Under the pieces are notes generated by a model, which saw nothing but the letters and a program-made list of their open reading frames with translations, ran no database searches and had not been told where the DNA came from. Below are positions 6,774 through 14,942 of a stretch of DNA of 64,000 nt, piece after piece. The stretch comes from an uncultured Roseivirga sp. (lineage in GTDB: Bacteria > Bacteroidota > Bacteroidia > Cytophagales > Cyclobacteriaceae): contig CANLOY010000003.1 of NCBI GenBank assembly GCA_947493005.1, forward strand, positions 186,001 to 250,000. The letters run 5' to 3'. Within the stretch, counting starts at the first letter, position 1. Every line of letters begins with the position of its first letter. A program made the position numbers and the translations under genes.

Positions 6774-8978
6774 ATGAAATCAACTACCACCCTGCTTTTG
6801 TGCCTCTTAAGTACTCTTGCTTTTGCACAAGGTAATGTCGAAACACGCCAATCATATATTTACAACCTCCGACAATCCTCGGGCTTAATAGCAATCGATG
6901 GTCAAGACGAAGATCAAGCCTGGGACAATGCGGAGAAGATATCTAATCTGGTCAATCACTGGCCAAACGATCAGGGAGAAGCCAGTGCTTTAACCGAAGT
7001 ATGGGCTACTTATGACAGTGAGTTCTTATATGTGAAAGCAAAAGTTTATGATTCAGGACAACGTGTAGTGCAGTCTTTGAGAAGAGATGACAGGGATGCG
7101 CATTGGAGCAGTGACAACTTCACTGTGGTTATAGACCCCTTCAACAACAAACAGAGTGGTTTTCTGTTTGGGGTAAATGCTGGAGGCTCTCAAATGGAAG
7201 CCCTATTGAGCTTGGAGGGAAGCCGCACAGAGTTTGACGAAAACTGGGATAACAAATGGTTTGCCGAAGTGAAACAATACAGCGATCATTGGCTGGTTGA
7301 AATGGCTATTCCTTTTAAGACACTTCGCTATGATACTAACATTTCTGAATGGGGTATCAACTTTATCAGAGGAGATATGGAGCGCAACGAATATTCTACC
7401 TGGACGCAGTTTCCATTGAATTTTGGGGGGATAGACCTCAATTATATGGGAACTATGAAATGGGACAGACAACCACAGAAATCAAAAGGAAAAGTTGTGT
7501 TGGTTCCTTATGTGGCTGGTGGCACACGAAGAAACTTTGAAGACAATGAAGGACAAACCAATTACAAACAAGACATTGATGCTGGGCTTGATGCAAAAGT
7601 GGCTATTACTGGTTCTTTAAACCTTGATCTGACATTAAACCCGGATTTCTCTAATGTCGATGTAGATCAACAGGTTACTAACCTTTCTCGTTTCAGTATC
7701 TTCTTCCCAGAAAGAAGAAACTTCTTTCTGGAAAATGCGGATATCTTCTCAAATTTTGGTGGGTGGCAAATCCAACCTTTCTTTTCCCGAAGAATAGGCC
7801 TAGATAGAGGTAGACAAATCCCAATCCTCTACGGTGCACGGTTAACAGGGAACCTAACCCCTAACCTACGCATCGGTGCTATGAATGTCCAAACCCGGGA
7901 TTTCGAAGAGATTGATGCCAACAACTATACCGTAGCAGCTTTCCATCAAAAAGTACTAAACCGATCAGTTGTCAAAGCCTTATTCATCAACAGGCAGGCA
8001 GGACCCGATGATTATGGCCGTAATGGTGGCTTAGAGTTCAATTATATTCACCCATCCGGAAAATTTGAAAACACCATTAGATATCATACTGCAACAACCG
8101 ATGAAAAACTGGATGACAACAACCTGTTTGGTATTTCCGGAAGCTATCGGGGTAAACACTTCAGGTCGGGTTGGACTTATGATATTGTAGGTGAAAATCA
8201 CATTACTGAACTGGGCTTCAATCCACGTATTAATAATTTTGATGCTAACCTGAACCAGAACATCAGAAAAGGATTCACCAGATATAATACCTGGATGCTT
8301 TACAGGTTTATCCCAAAAAACAAAAACAGTAACATTAACCAGCATGGGCCTAGAACATGGCATTGGGTGTATACTAACACAGACGCCTCGCTAAATGAAC
8401 GCAGTCATGGTTTTGGCTATGACTTTATGTTTAAAAACACTTCTGAACTAAGACTCAATCGCTTTACCAGGGAGGTTAATTTACCGGTTGCCACCAACCT
8501 GATTGGAGCAGATACACCATTGCCGGTTTCTAACTATCAGTTTACAGAATACTCTGCAAACTATACCACTGACAATAGAAAAGTGCTCAGCACAGAATGG
8601 AATATCCGATATGGAGATTTCTTTAATGGACAGCGTTTTGGGATTACTTCGGGGATAAATGTAAGAGCCCAACCCTGGGGTACTTTTGGAGTCAACTATG
8701 AATTCAATAATGTAAAGCTTGCTGAAGGCTTTGGAGAAACCAAACTTCACTTGTTCCGCGCTAATACAGAGATCAGCTTCTCCAATAAAATGTTCTGGAC
8801 TACTGCCATTCAATACAATTCTCAGGCAGAGAACTATAACTTCTTCAGTAGGTTTCAATGGCGATTTCGTCCAATGTCTGACTTCTTTTTGGTTTATACA
8901 GACAACTACGGCACTGATGGACTCAATATAAAGAACAGACAAATTGTTTTTAAAGTCACCTACTGGCTGAATATGTAA
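6774..8978 (+). CDS. DUF5916 outer-membrane-type protein with CBM9-like domain
   Basis: A 734-residue exported protein. A signal peptide (1-18, ending LAFA-Q) precedes a family-9-like carbohydrate-binding fold (about 30-230: IDGQDEDQAWDNA, WATYDSEFLYVKAKVYD, NFTVVIDPFNN), then a long C-terminal region of alternating strands characteristic of DUF5916, predicted to form an outer-membrane barrel. NPDFSNVDVDQQVTNLSRFS and FFPERRNFFLENADIF are family landmarks, and it ends in a hydrophobic/aromatic strand (VTYWLNM). Its substrate is unknown; related proteins are often annotated as hydrolases without direct support. It is divergent from the LytS/LytTR operon, a likely regulator. Confidence 0.85.
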   Translation: MKSTTTLLLCLLSTLAFAQGNVETRQSYIYNLRQSSGLIAIDGQDEDQAWDNAEKISNLVNHWPNDQGEASALTEVWATYDSEFLYVKAKVYDSGQRVVQSLRRDDRDAHWSSDNFTVVIDPFNNKQSGFLFGVNAGGSQMEALLSLEGSRTEFDENWDNKWFAEVKQYSDHWLVEMAIPFKTLRYDTNISEWGINFIRGDMERNEYSTWTQFPLNFGGIDLNYMGTMKWDRQPQKSKGKVVLVPYVAGGTRRNFEDNEGQTNYKQDIDAGLDAKVAITGSLNLDLTLNPDFSNVDVDQQVTNLSRFSIFFPERRNFFLENADIFSNFGGWQIQPFFSRRIGLDRGRQIPILYGARLTGNLTPNLRIGAMNVQTRDFEEIDANNYTVAAFHQKVLNRSVVKALFINRQAGPDDYGRNGGLEFNYIHPSGKFENTIRYHTATTDEKLDDNNLFGISGSYRGKHFRSGWTYDIVGENHITELGFNPRINNFDANLNQNIRKGFTRYNTWMLYRFIPKNKNSNINQHGPRTWHWVYTNTDASLNERSHGFGYDFMFKNTSELRLNRFTREVNLPVATNLIGADTPLPVSNYQFTEYSANYTTDNRKVLSTEWNIRYGDFFNGQRFGITSGINVRAQPWGTFGVNYEFNNVKLAEGFGETKLHLFRANTEISFSNKMFWTTAIQYNSQAENYNFFSRFQWRFRPMSDFFLVYTDNYGTDGLNIKNRQIVFKVTYWLNM

Positions 8979-9021
8979 GGGTGAGAGTTAGTAGGGTGAA
9001 GGGTAAAGAAGTAATGAAGCT

Positions 9022-9530
9022 CCAAGTACGAGCTACGCATTACTCAATACACATCACACCCCCTCACCAATACCGTCACTCTGAGGGAAGCATGTCCGAA
9101 AGAGTTTACCGGTTAGTTGCAAGTCACGGGCTACAAGTTGCAAGGTAAAAGGCTTGTGATTTGAGTTACGAGTCGTGAACTACTACCAAAGAGATTCTTT
9201 CGCCTGGATAGCCTTCTGTCAAAGACATATCCAAACTCAGAAAGACGATAGCGATAAAGTTTCGAGGTGCGAGATACGAGCTACGCAATACGCGTTACTC
9301 CCTCTCACCAATACCGTCACTCTGAGGGAAGCATGTCCGAAAGAGTCTACCGATTAGTTGCAAGTCATTAGCTACAAGTTGCAAAGTAAGAGGCTTGAGA
9401 TTCGAGGTACGAGTCACTAACTACTACCAAGGGGTTCTTTCACTTGGATAGTCTTCCCTGAAAGACATATCCAAACTCAGAAAAACGATAGCGATAAAGT
9501 TTCAGTACAGAGGTGCGAGATATGAACGAT
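9022..9530. repeat. Two tandem ~240-base non-coding repeats plus partial third
   Basis: The 709-base gap 8979-9687 has no supported gene but contains a tandem repeat of period 240-241. Landmarks occur twice: CACCAATACCGTCACTCTGA at about 9066 and 9307, GGAAGCATGTCCGAAAGAGT shortly after each, AGTTGCAAGTCA in each, and ACGATAGCGATAAAGTTTC at 9245 and 9485. The two units differ by scattered substitutions and small indels. A third, truncated start (GAGGTGCGAGATA, about 9510) follows. Within a unit the beginning (CGTCACTCTGAG) and the reverse complement of the end (ACTCAGAAAGACGATA) are similar, so each unit is a loose long hairpin. Confidence 0.7.
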
Positions 9531-9674
9531 ACGCTACCATCCATAAACCTCAGGAAGGTCTCCAAAACAATTACAAACTACTGATCGCAGGCCATAAAAT
9601 TGAAGTATGAAAAATACGCAACCGGCCTATCAAATATCTTCACACTGGTTACCAAAATCAGATCGATAAAAGGC

Positions 9675-9682
9675 TTACTTTG
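9675..9682 (+). promoter_or_regulatory. Candidate -7 box, EamA gene
   Basis: TTACTTTG matches the Bacteroidota -7 consensus TAnnTTTG at 7 of 8 positions and ends 5 bases before the ATG at 9688, implying a leaderless or nearly leaderless transcript. No clear -33 TTG box was seen. Confidence 0.35.
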
Positions 9683-9687
9683 GCTGC

Positions 9688-10584
9688 ATGAATGCAAAGC
9701 TAAAATCTGGTAATGCTGCTCTTTTTGCCATCCCTGTTTTAGTATGGGGTTGTACCTGGTATGTAATCACCTTCCAGCTCGGAAAAGTAGACCCACTCCT
9801 ATCCGTGTCATACAGGTTTTTGATTGGTTCTGCCCTATTGCTTGTATTTTGCAAGTTTACCAAAAGGAACCTTAACCTGTCTGTGAAAGCTCATCTTCGC
9901 ATTGCCATGCAAGGCGTCTTCCTATTCGGTTTCAATTATTGGTTTGTCTATCAATCTGAAGAGTTGATAAACAGTGGTTTAGTAGCTATAGGTTTTTCAA
10001 CAATTATCTTTTTCAACATTGTCTTCGGAGCTGTTTTCCTTAAGCGAAAAATAGCTCCTAAGGTGCTATCAGGAGCCATTTTAGGCCTGATTGGAACAGG
10101 AGTAATATTTAAAGATGAGTTGACTAAACTCGACATGAGCAGCGAGAGTATTCAAGGCATGTTACTGTGTATACTAAGTGTATCCATTGCCAGCTTGGGA
10201 AATATCACCTCTGCAAAAAACTCTGAGTTAAAAATACCAGTGGTTCAAGCTACCGCTTTTGGTATGGGCTATGGAGGTTTAACCATGTTCATTATTGCAT
10301 TGATACTAGGCAAGGAACTGGTATTTGATACAAGTTCTTCATACTTGCTGTCTCTTGCCTACCTGACCATATTTGGTTCAATAATAGCCTTTACAACTTA
10401 CCTCACATTAATCAGTCGCATTGGTCCCGACAGAGCTGCTTATGTCATTGTATTAGTTCCGCTTGTAGCAGTTACAGTTTCTACTATACTGGAAGGGTTT
10501 CAGTTCACAATATTTACGGCAATAGGAATGGCACTTTTGATTGCAGGTAACTTTCTGGCATTATCCGATAAGCAAAAGAATTAA
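9688..10584 (+). CDS. EamA/DMT-family transporter
   Basis: A 298-residue inner-membrane protein with ten hydrophobic segments arranged as two EamA repeats, the drug/metabolite transporter architecture used mainly for export of amino acids and metabolites. Typical sequence marks are PVLVWGCTWYVITFQLG in the first helix, SYRFLIGSALLL in the second, and the second-repeat end FGSIIAFTTYLTLISRIGPDRAAYVIVLVPLVA. Substrate cannot be told from sequence. It is a single gene: repeats lie upstream and a 136-base gap downstream. Confidence 0.88.
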   Translation: MNAKLKSGNAALFAIPVLVWGCTWYVITFQLGKVDPLLSVSYRFLIGSALLLVFCKFTKRNLNLSVKAHLRIAMQGVFLFGFNYWFVYQSEELINSGLVAIGFSTIIFFNIVFGAVFLKRKIAPKVLSGAILGLIGTGVIFKDELTKLDMSSESIQGMLLCILSVSIASLGNITSAKNSELKIPVVQATAFGMGYGGLTMFIIALILGKELVFDTSSSYLLSLAYLTIFGSIIAFTTYLTLISRIGPDRAAYVIVLVPLVAVTVSTILEGFQFTIFTAIGMALLIAGNFLALSDKQKN

Positions 10585-10634
10585 CACACTGTCTTTATCT
10601 TATTTAAAATTGTCATATTTAATTTAAAAAATGA

Positions 10635-10664
10635 GACGCAAAAGAATTGTACCGAAATTGCGTC
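10635..10664. promoter_or_regulatory. Inverted repeat between EamA and hypothetical gene
   Basis: GACGCAA and TTGCGTC (7-base arms, 16-base loop) sit 51 bases after the EamA stop and 56-120 bases before the next gene. No T-tract, so either an operator or a weak transcript end. Confidence 0.25.
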
Positions 10665-10720
10665 ACTTAGTTGTCAACTCACCTTGATTAAACCACAAGT
10701 ATTGCTAAGTTAGCAGCGTT

Positions 10721-11293
10721 TTGATTAAGGCCTGTCTGAGACATCAGTTAGGCTCAATCATAATAGATATTTTTCACCTGGACTTGGACAAATTAAAAGC
10801 CTACTGGCTAACCATTGCTGGACTAGCAATAGCAACTGTATTGCTTATTGTTACGCTCTATTTTGAGCTGGATACTTTTGAAAACCTCGTTGTTTTTCTA
10901 AAACAACGAGATAGTTCAGAGTTAGATGAATTCATCATTCCTTCCATAATAGCCCTTGTTTTCTTTACCATCAATCAATACTTAATCATTAGAAGAAGAG
11001 CCGCGAATAATGAAAAAGTCAGGATGTACAAAACCATGGTTCATGCCTCCAACCACGTTTTAAGAACCTGCCTAAATCAAATGTTATTGGTAAAGATGTC
11101 AGCCGAAGAAACACCAAACTTTGATTCTCGGGTGATAGCGCTATTTGATGAAATTGTAGCTTCAGCGAACTCTCAATTGGATGCACTTGGCAAGCTCGAG
11201 GATATTAATGAAAAGGCCATTTGGGAAGCTATCTATGCAAACACCACAGAGATAGACCTGGAAACTTACCTATCTTTCAATAAGTCGGAATAA
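10721..11293 (+). CDS. Conserved membrane protein, unknown function
   Basis: Up to 190 residues; I do not recognise the family. Two hydrophobic segments near residues 30-47 and 72-88 are followed by a basic IIRRRAAN and a soluble helical part (KTMVHASNHVLRTCLNQMLLVKM) that loosely resembles the dimerisation helix of sensor kinases, though no HATPase follows. The frame is open from 10709 but contains no early ATG: TTG 10721 or TTG 10784 (giving DKLKAYWL) are the realistic starts, the second being my preference. The 3' end overlaps the convergent sugar dehydrogenase gene by 24 bases. Confidence 0.6.
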   Translation: MIKACLRHQLGSIIIDIFHLDLDKLKAYWLTIAGLAIATVLLIVTLYFELDTFENLVVFLKQRDSSELDEFIIPSIIALVFFTINQYLIIRRRAANNEKVRMYKTMVHASNHVLRTCLNQMLLVKMSAEETPNFDSRVIALFDEIVASANSQLDALGKLEDINEKAIWEAIYANTTEIDLETYLSFNKSE

Positions 11294-12367
11294 TCCTTTG
11301 CCCTCTACACCCACATATAAGTAACCATCATTACCCATTTCTACATTTCTAACACGACCTATCCCCTCTGCAATTTTTTCTTCCTTAACCACTTTGTTAT
11401 CCCTAATAACCAGGCGAACCAGATAAGCAAATTTCAAAGATCCCACAATCAGGTTGCCATCCCATCCTTTGTATTTTGAATTACTAATGAATGCCATTCC
11501 ACATGGCGCAATTGAAGGCACCCAATAGGTAATTGGTTGTTCCATTCCATCTCTGGATGTTTCGTCTGTAATTTTACTACCGCTGTAGTTAATGCCATAG
11601 GTAATTACGGGCCAACCATAGTTCTTACCAGATTTAATCAGATTTAATTCATCACCTCCTCTTGGCCCATGTTCGTGTGCCCAAATATCTCCGGTCTGAG
11701 GATGTGTGGCCATTCCCTGCGGATTTCTATGCCCATATGAATAAACTGCTTTTTTAGCTCCTGCAACATTCACGAAGGGATTATCAGAAGGAACTCTGCC
11801 ATCATCGTGAAGCCTGTAAATCTTCCCTCCATCTCTTTTCAGGTCTTGAGGATTCTTATTCCGGTTGCCTCTGTCACCAATTGAGAAATATACATATCCC
11901 TCGTTGTCAAAAGCTATTCTGCTTCCAAAGTGTTGTCCAGCTCTTGTGTTAGGGGATCCTTTATAAAGTACCTTGTGATTATCAAAAGAGGTACCATTCC
12001 ATTGTGCTCTAGAAAGTGCCGTCATCGCACCATCTCCTTCCCCTTTGTTACTTGCAAATGTAAAATACACCCAACGATTAGATTCAAATTGTGGATGTAA
12101 CTCTATATCCAACAGTCCCCCTTGCCCCCTGGAGACGCTTTCCGGTCCTCCCTTTACGGTTGCGTTAATTACTTTGCCTTTGGACAGATGAACTATACTA
12201 CCGTTCTTTTCAGTAACTAACATCTCTCCATCGGGTAGAAAAACCATACCCCAAGGGTTCTTTAGGTCATCGTTAATCAGTTCTGCTTTTAGTGACTCCT
12301 GTCCTTTAACATCTAGCTTAAGAATAAAAGTAGCTAGAAACAGGACACTCATTTTCAGACCTCTCAT
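11270..12367 (-). CDS. PQQ-dependent sugar dehydrogenase (soluble aldose type)
   Basis: Periplasmic six-bladed beta-propeller enzyme of the YliI/soluble glucose dehydrogenase family, which oxidises aldoses using PQQ. ATG 12367 gives 365 residues with a signal peptide (MRGLKMSVLFLATF, cleaved near KGQ); an upstream in-frame ATG at 12445 would add 26 residues that hide it. Family marks: NPWGMVFLPDGEMLVTEK, GQGGLLDIELHPQF, AGQHFGSRIAFD with a likely catalytic His, GHRNPQGMATHP, and WAHEHGPRGGDELN, whose residues bind PQQ and calcium. No PQQ biosynthesis genes are in the window. The 3' end overlaps the convergent upstream gene. Confidence 0.87.
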   Translation of the reverse strand: MRGLKMSVLFLATFILKLDVKGQESLKAELINDDLKNPWGMVFLPDGEMLVTEKNGSIVHLSKGKVINATVKGGPESVSRGQGGLLDIELHPQFESNRWVYFTFASNKGEGDGAMTALSRAQWNGTSFDNHKVLYKGSPNTRAGQHFGSRIAFDNEGYVYFSIGDRGNRNKNPQDLKRDGGKIYRLHDDGRVPSDNPFVNVAGAKKAVYSYGHRNPQGMATHPQTGDIWAHEHGPRGGDELNLIKSGKNYGWPVITYGINYSGSKITDETSRDGMEQPITYWVPSIAPCGMAFISNSKYKGWDGNLIVGSLKFAYLVRLVIRDNKVVKEEKIAEGIGRVRNVEMGNDGYLYVGVEGKGLFRLIER

Positions 12368-12521
12368 AAGGTTAATTTTAAAGGTTAAATCCAATGGCTT
12401 CAAATACAATCTTAAGTTACAAACTATGCATGGTAAACATGTCAATTAGATTCGACTATTTATCTGCATTAATTATGATAACCAACTTTCGGTTTAAGTC
12501 TAGTTTCTATATTGCGAAACA

Positions 12522-13529
12522 ATGAAAGTCACCTTTATAATCACCTATATAGGCAAGTGGCCAGTCTGGTTCAGGTTATTCGTAAAGTCTTGTGAGAATA
12601 ACCCTGATTTTGATTTTCTCTTCCTTTCTTCAGAACCAGTAGAAACTAATTATGAAAATATCCAGCAGATCGACTTTTCTATACAACAGTTCAATCAATT
12701 GGCCTCTGCTAAACTTCAAATCCCAGTCAATATAAAAAGTGGTTATAAGGTTTGTGACTTCAGGCCTGCGTTCGGTTTGATTTTTGAAGATTATTTAGCT
12801 GATAGTGATTTCTGGGGGTATATGGATGTTGATATTATCCTTGGTGACCTCAGTACTTTTTTTCCAGATAGTGTTCTGAACCAATGGGATGTGCTTACCA
12901 CTCGAAAAGAACATTTGACAGGTCACCTGACATTGGTAAGAAACAATGATATCCTAAATACAGCTTTTCGCTTGAGTAAAGATTACAGAAAGGTTTTTTC
13001 CGAGAATAATGGTTTTGCGTTTGACGAGTGTGGTTTCATATATAACCCTCTGAATAAAGGCATTCCATTAGATAAAATTACTCCTACTGTTGATAGTTTT
13101 ACTCATGTAGTTACCAGAAACCCAAATATCAAGGCCATGTTCCAAAACATCTGTGAGGCACATACCCTCCTGAAGCATGTCAAGGATTGGAAGTTGCAAA
13201 TGATTAATGGGAAGCTAATAAATCTCAATCTGAATAAAGAAGTTTCACACATGCATTTCCATGCTTATAAAAGGAAGACTAGTTTCTATATTCCAAAAGC
13301 TAACTCCGTTATCACTGACACCTATTACATAACGGAACGAGGTTTTCAGAACAGTAATCAAGTAAAAGGGTCAGGCAAGATTTCACTTGGTCTACGTAGG
13401 TCTTTTTACTTTTTAAGGTTCTACAGCAAATCTCCCAGAGTATTAAAAAACAAACTAAAAGCACATCTAAAAGATATGCTTGTCAAGTTTGGAGTTCTAT
13501 CATTTTTGAAACGATCCAGAAGCACTTGA
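12522..13529 (+). CDS. DUF6625-type glycosyltransferase-like protein
   Basis: A 335-residue cytoplasmic protein resembling the DUF6625 family, which has a GT-A-like fold. The N-terminus VTFIITYIGKWPVWFRLFV is a typical nucleotide-sugar-binding start, and a DxD-like GYMDVDIILGDL lies at about 103-114. Residues KVCDFRPAFGLIFEDYL precede it. No signal peptide or membrane helix. Possibly makes a surface polysaccharide, but no other glycan genes are adjacent, so the acceptor is unknown. The last 30 bases overlap, tail to tail, the end of gltD. Confidence 0.68.
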   Translation: MKVTFIITYIGKWPVWFRLFVKSCENNPDFDFLFLSSEPVETNYENIQQIDFSIQQFNQLASAKLQIPVNIKSGYKVCDFRPAFGLIFEDYLADSDFWGYMDVDIILGDLSTFFPDSVLNQWDVLTTRKEHLTGHLTLVRNNDILNTAFRLSKDYRKVFSENNGFAFDECGFIYNPLNKGIPLDKITPTVDSFTHVVTRNPNIKAMFQNICEAHTLLKHVKDWKLQMINGKLINLNLNKEVSHMHFHAYKRKTSFYIPKANSVITDTYYITERGFQNSNQVKGSGKISLGLRRSFYFLRFYSKSPRVLKNKLKAHLKDMLVKFGVLSFLKRSRST

Positions 13530-14942
13530 AACACTCAATTGTAAATGCACATTGGCTGCTTTAGCAACTCTTCTACCTTCAGCAATTGCCCATACAATTA
13601 GAGATTGCCCTCTTCTGCAATCACCAGCTGCAAATACATTAGCTTTTGAAGTGTTATAACCTGATGATTCTATATTGCTTCTGGAGTCCAGCTTCAGACC
13701 AAATTCCTCAGCGAGCCCTTTCTCGGCTCCTGAGAACCCAATGGCAATCAAGGCCAAATCGCAAGGTACTATTTGTGTTGAACCTGGAACTTCGGTGAAT
13801 AGAAACTCATGCCTGTTTTGCCATTCAATTCTCACTGTTTCTATACCGGTAAGCCGACCATTCTCTCCTATGAAACGTTTTGTGAGTAATGCCCAGTCTC
13901 TTTTTCCACCTTCTTGATGAGATGTTGACTCACTTATCACCATCGGCCATTCAGGCCATGGGTTTGCCTCTGCCCTTAACAAAGGTGGTTTGTCCATGAG
14001 TTCTATTTGAATAATACTTTCAGCACCTTGCCTTACAGATGTTCCCAGACAATCAGCACCCGTATCGCCACCTCCAATAACTACTACTCTTTTTCCTTTA
14101 GCACTAATGACTGGATAATCACTGGTGAATTCTCCAGAAATTAATTGGTTCTGTTGTTTTAGAAAGTCCATGGCAAAATGAACACCATTTAATGTGTTTC
14201 CTGGAATGGCCAAATCACGGGGCACAGTAGCGCCTATGCATAAAACGGTAGCATCAAACTCTATATTTAACGTATCTGTGCTAATGTCTTTTCCTACTTC
14301 AATCCCGGTTTTGAAATCTATACCTGTAGATTGTAACAACGCTATTCTCCTTTCAATAATCCGCTTTTCCAGTTTAAAATCAGGAATACCATACCTAAGT
14401 AAGCCTCCTGGTTCTTGATCTCTTTCAAATACGGTAATACTATGTCCCAGTTTTCTTAACTCTTCAGCAGCAGCAAGCCCCGCAGGTCCGGAACCGATTA
14501 TGGCTATTTTCTTTCCTGTATCCTTCTTAACATTAAAGGGAGATTCCCATCCCTCCCTGAAGGCCATTTCACTAATCTCTTTTTCAATGTGTTCAATATT
14601 AACTGCCTGATTATTCAAGCCTAACACACATGAAGCTTCACAAGGTGCCGGACAAATACGGCCGGTAAACTCAGGGAAATTATTAGTTGTTTTCAGTATG
14701 CGCCAGGCTTCTTTCCAATTACTATTGTAGACGGCATCATTGAAATCAGGGATTTTATTGCCCAAGGGACAACCACTTTGGCAAAAAGGCACCCCACAGT
14801 CCATGCACCTACTTGCCTGTTGCTCATATTCTCCTTTTGCCCAAGAAACTGAGAATTCTTTAAAATGATTTTTCCTTGTCTCAGGATGCTCATATTGCTT
14901 TTTCTTTCTGTCGTAATTCAAGAAACCCTTTACACTTCCCAT
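13500..14942 (-). CDS. gltD: Glutamate synthase small subunit
   Basis: The 480-residue beta subunit of NADPH-dependent GOGAT; it takes electrons from NADPH through FAD and passes them to the large subunit. The N-terminal iron-sulfur region has C46, C49, C54, C58 (CMDCGVPFCQSGC) and C97, C101, C105 (CPAPCEASC). The FAD-binding GSGPAGLAAAEEL begins at 150 and the NADPH-binding VVIGGGDTGADCLG is around residue 290. The C-terminal NVFAAGDCRRGQSLIVWAI closes the FAD site. Its ATG overlaps the gltB stop (TAATG), so the two are translationally coupled. Confidence 0.97.
   Translation of the reverse strand: MGSVKGFLNYDRKKKQYEHPETRKNHFKEFSVSWAKGEYEQQASRCMDCGVPFCQSGCPLGNKIPDFNDAVYNSNWKEAWRILKTTNNFPEFTGRICPAPCEASCVLGLNNQAVNIEHIEKEISEMAFREGWESPFNVKKDTGKKIAIIGSGPAGLAAAEELRKLGHSITVFERDQEPGGLLRYGIPDFKLEKRIIERRIALLQSTGIDFKTGIEVGKDISTDTLNIEFDATVLCIGATVPRDLAIPGNTLNGVHFAMDFLKQQNQLISGEFTSDYPVISAKGKRVVVIGGGDTGADCLGTSVRQGAESIIQIELMDKPPLLRAEANPWPEWPMVISESTSHQEGGKRDWALLTKRFIGENGRLTGIETVRIEWQNRHEFLFTEVPGSTQIVPCDLALIAIGFSGAEKGLAEEFGLKLDSRSNIESSGYNTSKANVFAAGDCRRGQSLIVWAIAEGRRVAKAANVHLQLSVSSASGSFQK

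Noticed and set aside
9175-9357. Plus-strand ORF of 60 codons in the repeat region
   Set aside because: It spans parts of both repeat units, is not kept open in each unit, and has no recognisable protein features.
9022-9530. CRISPR array
   Set aside because: The repeats are 240 bases long, two copies only, without short identical repeats, unique spacers or cas genes.
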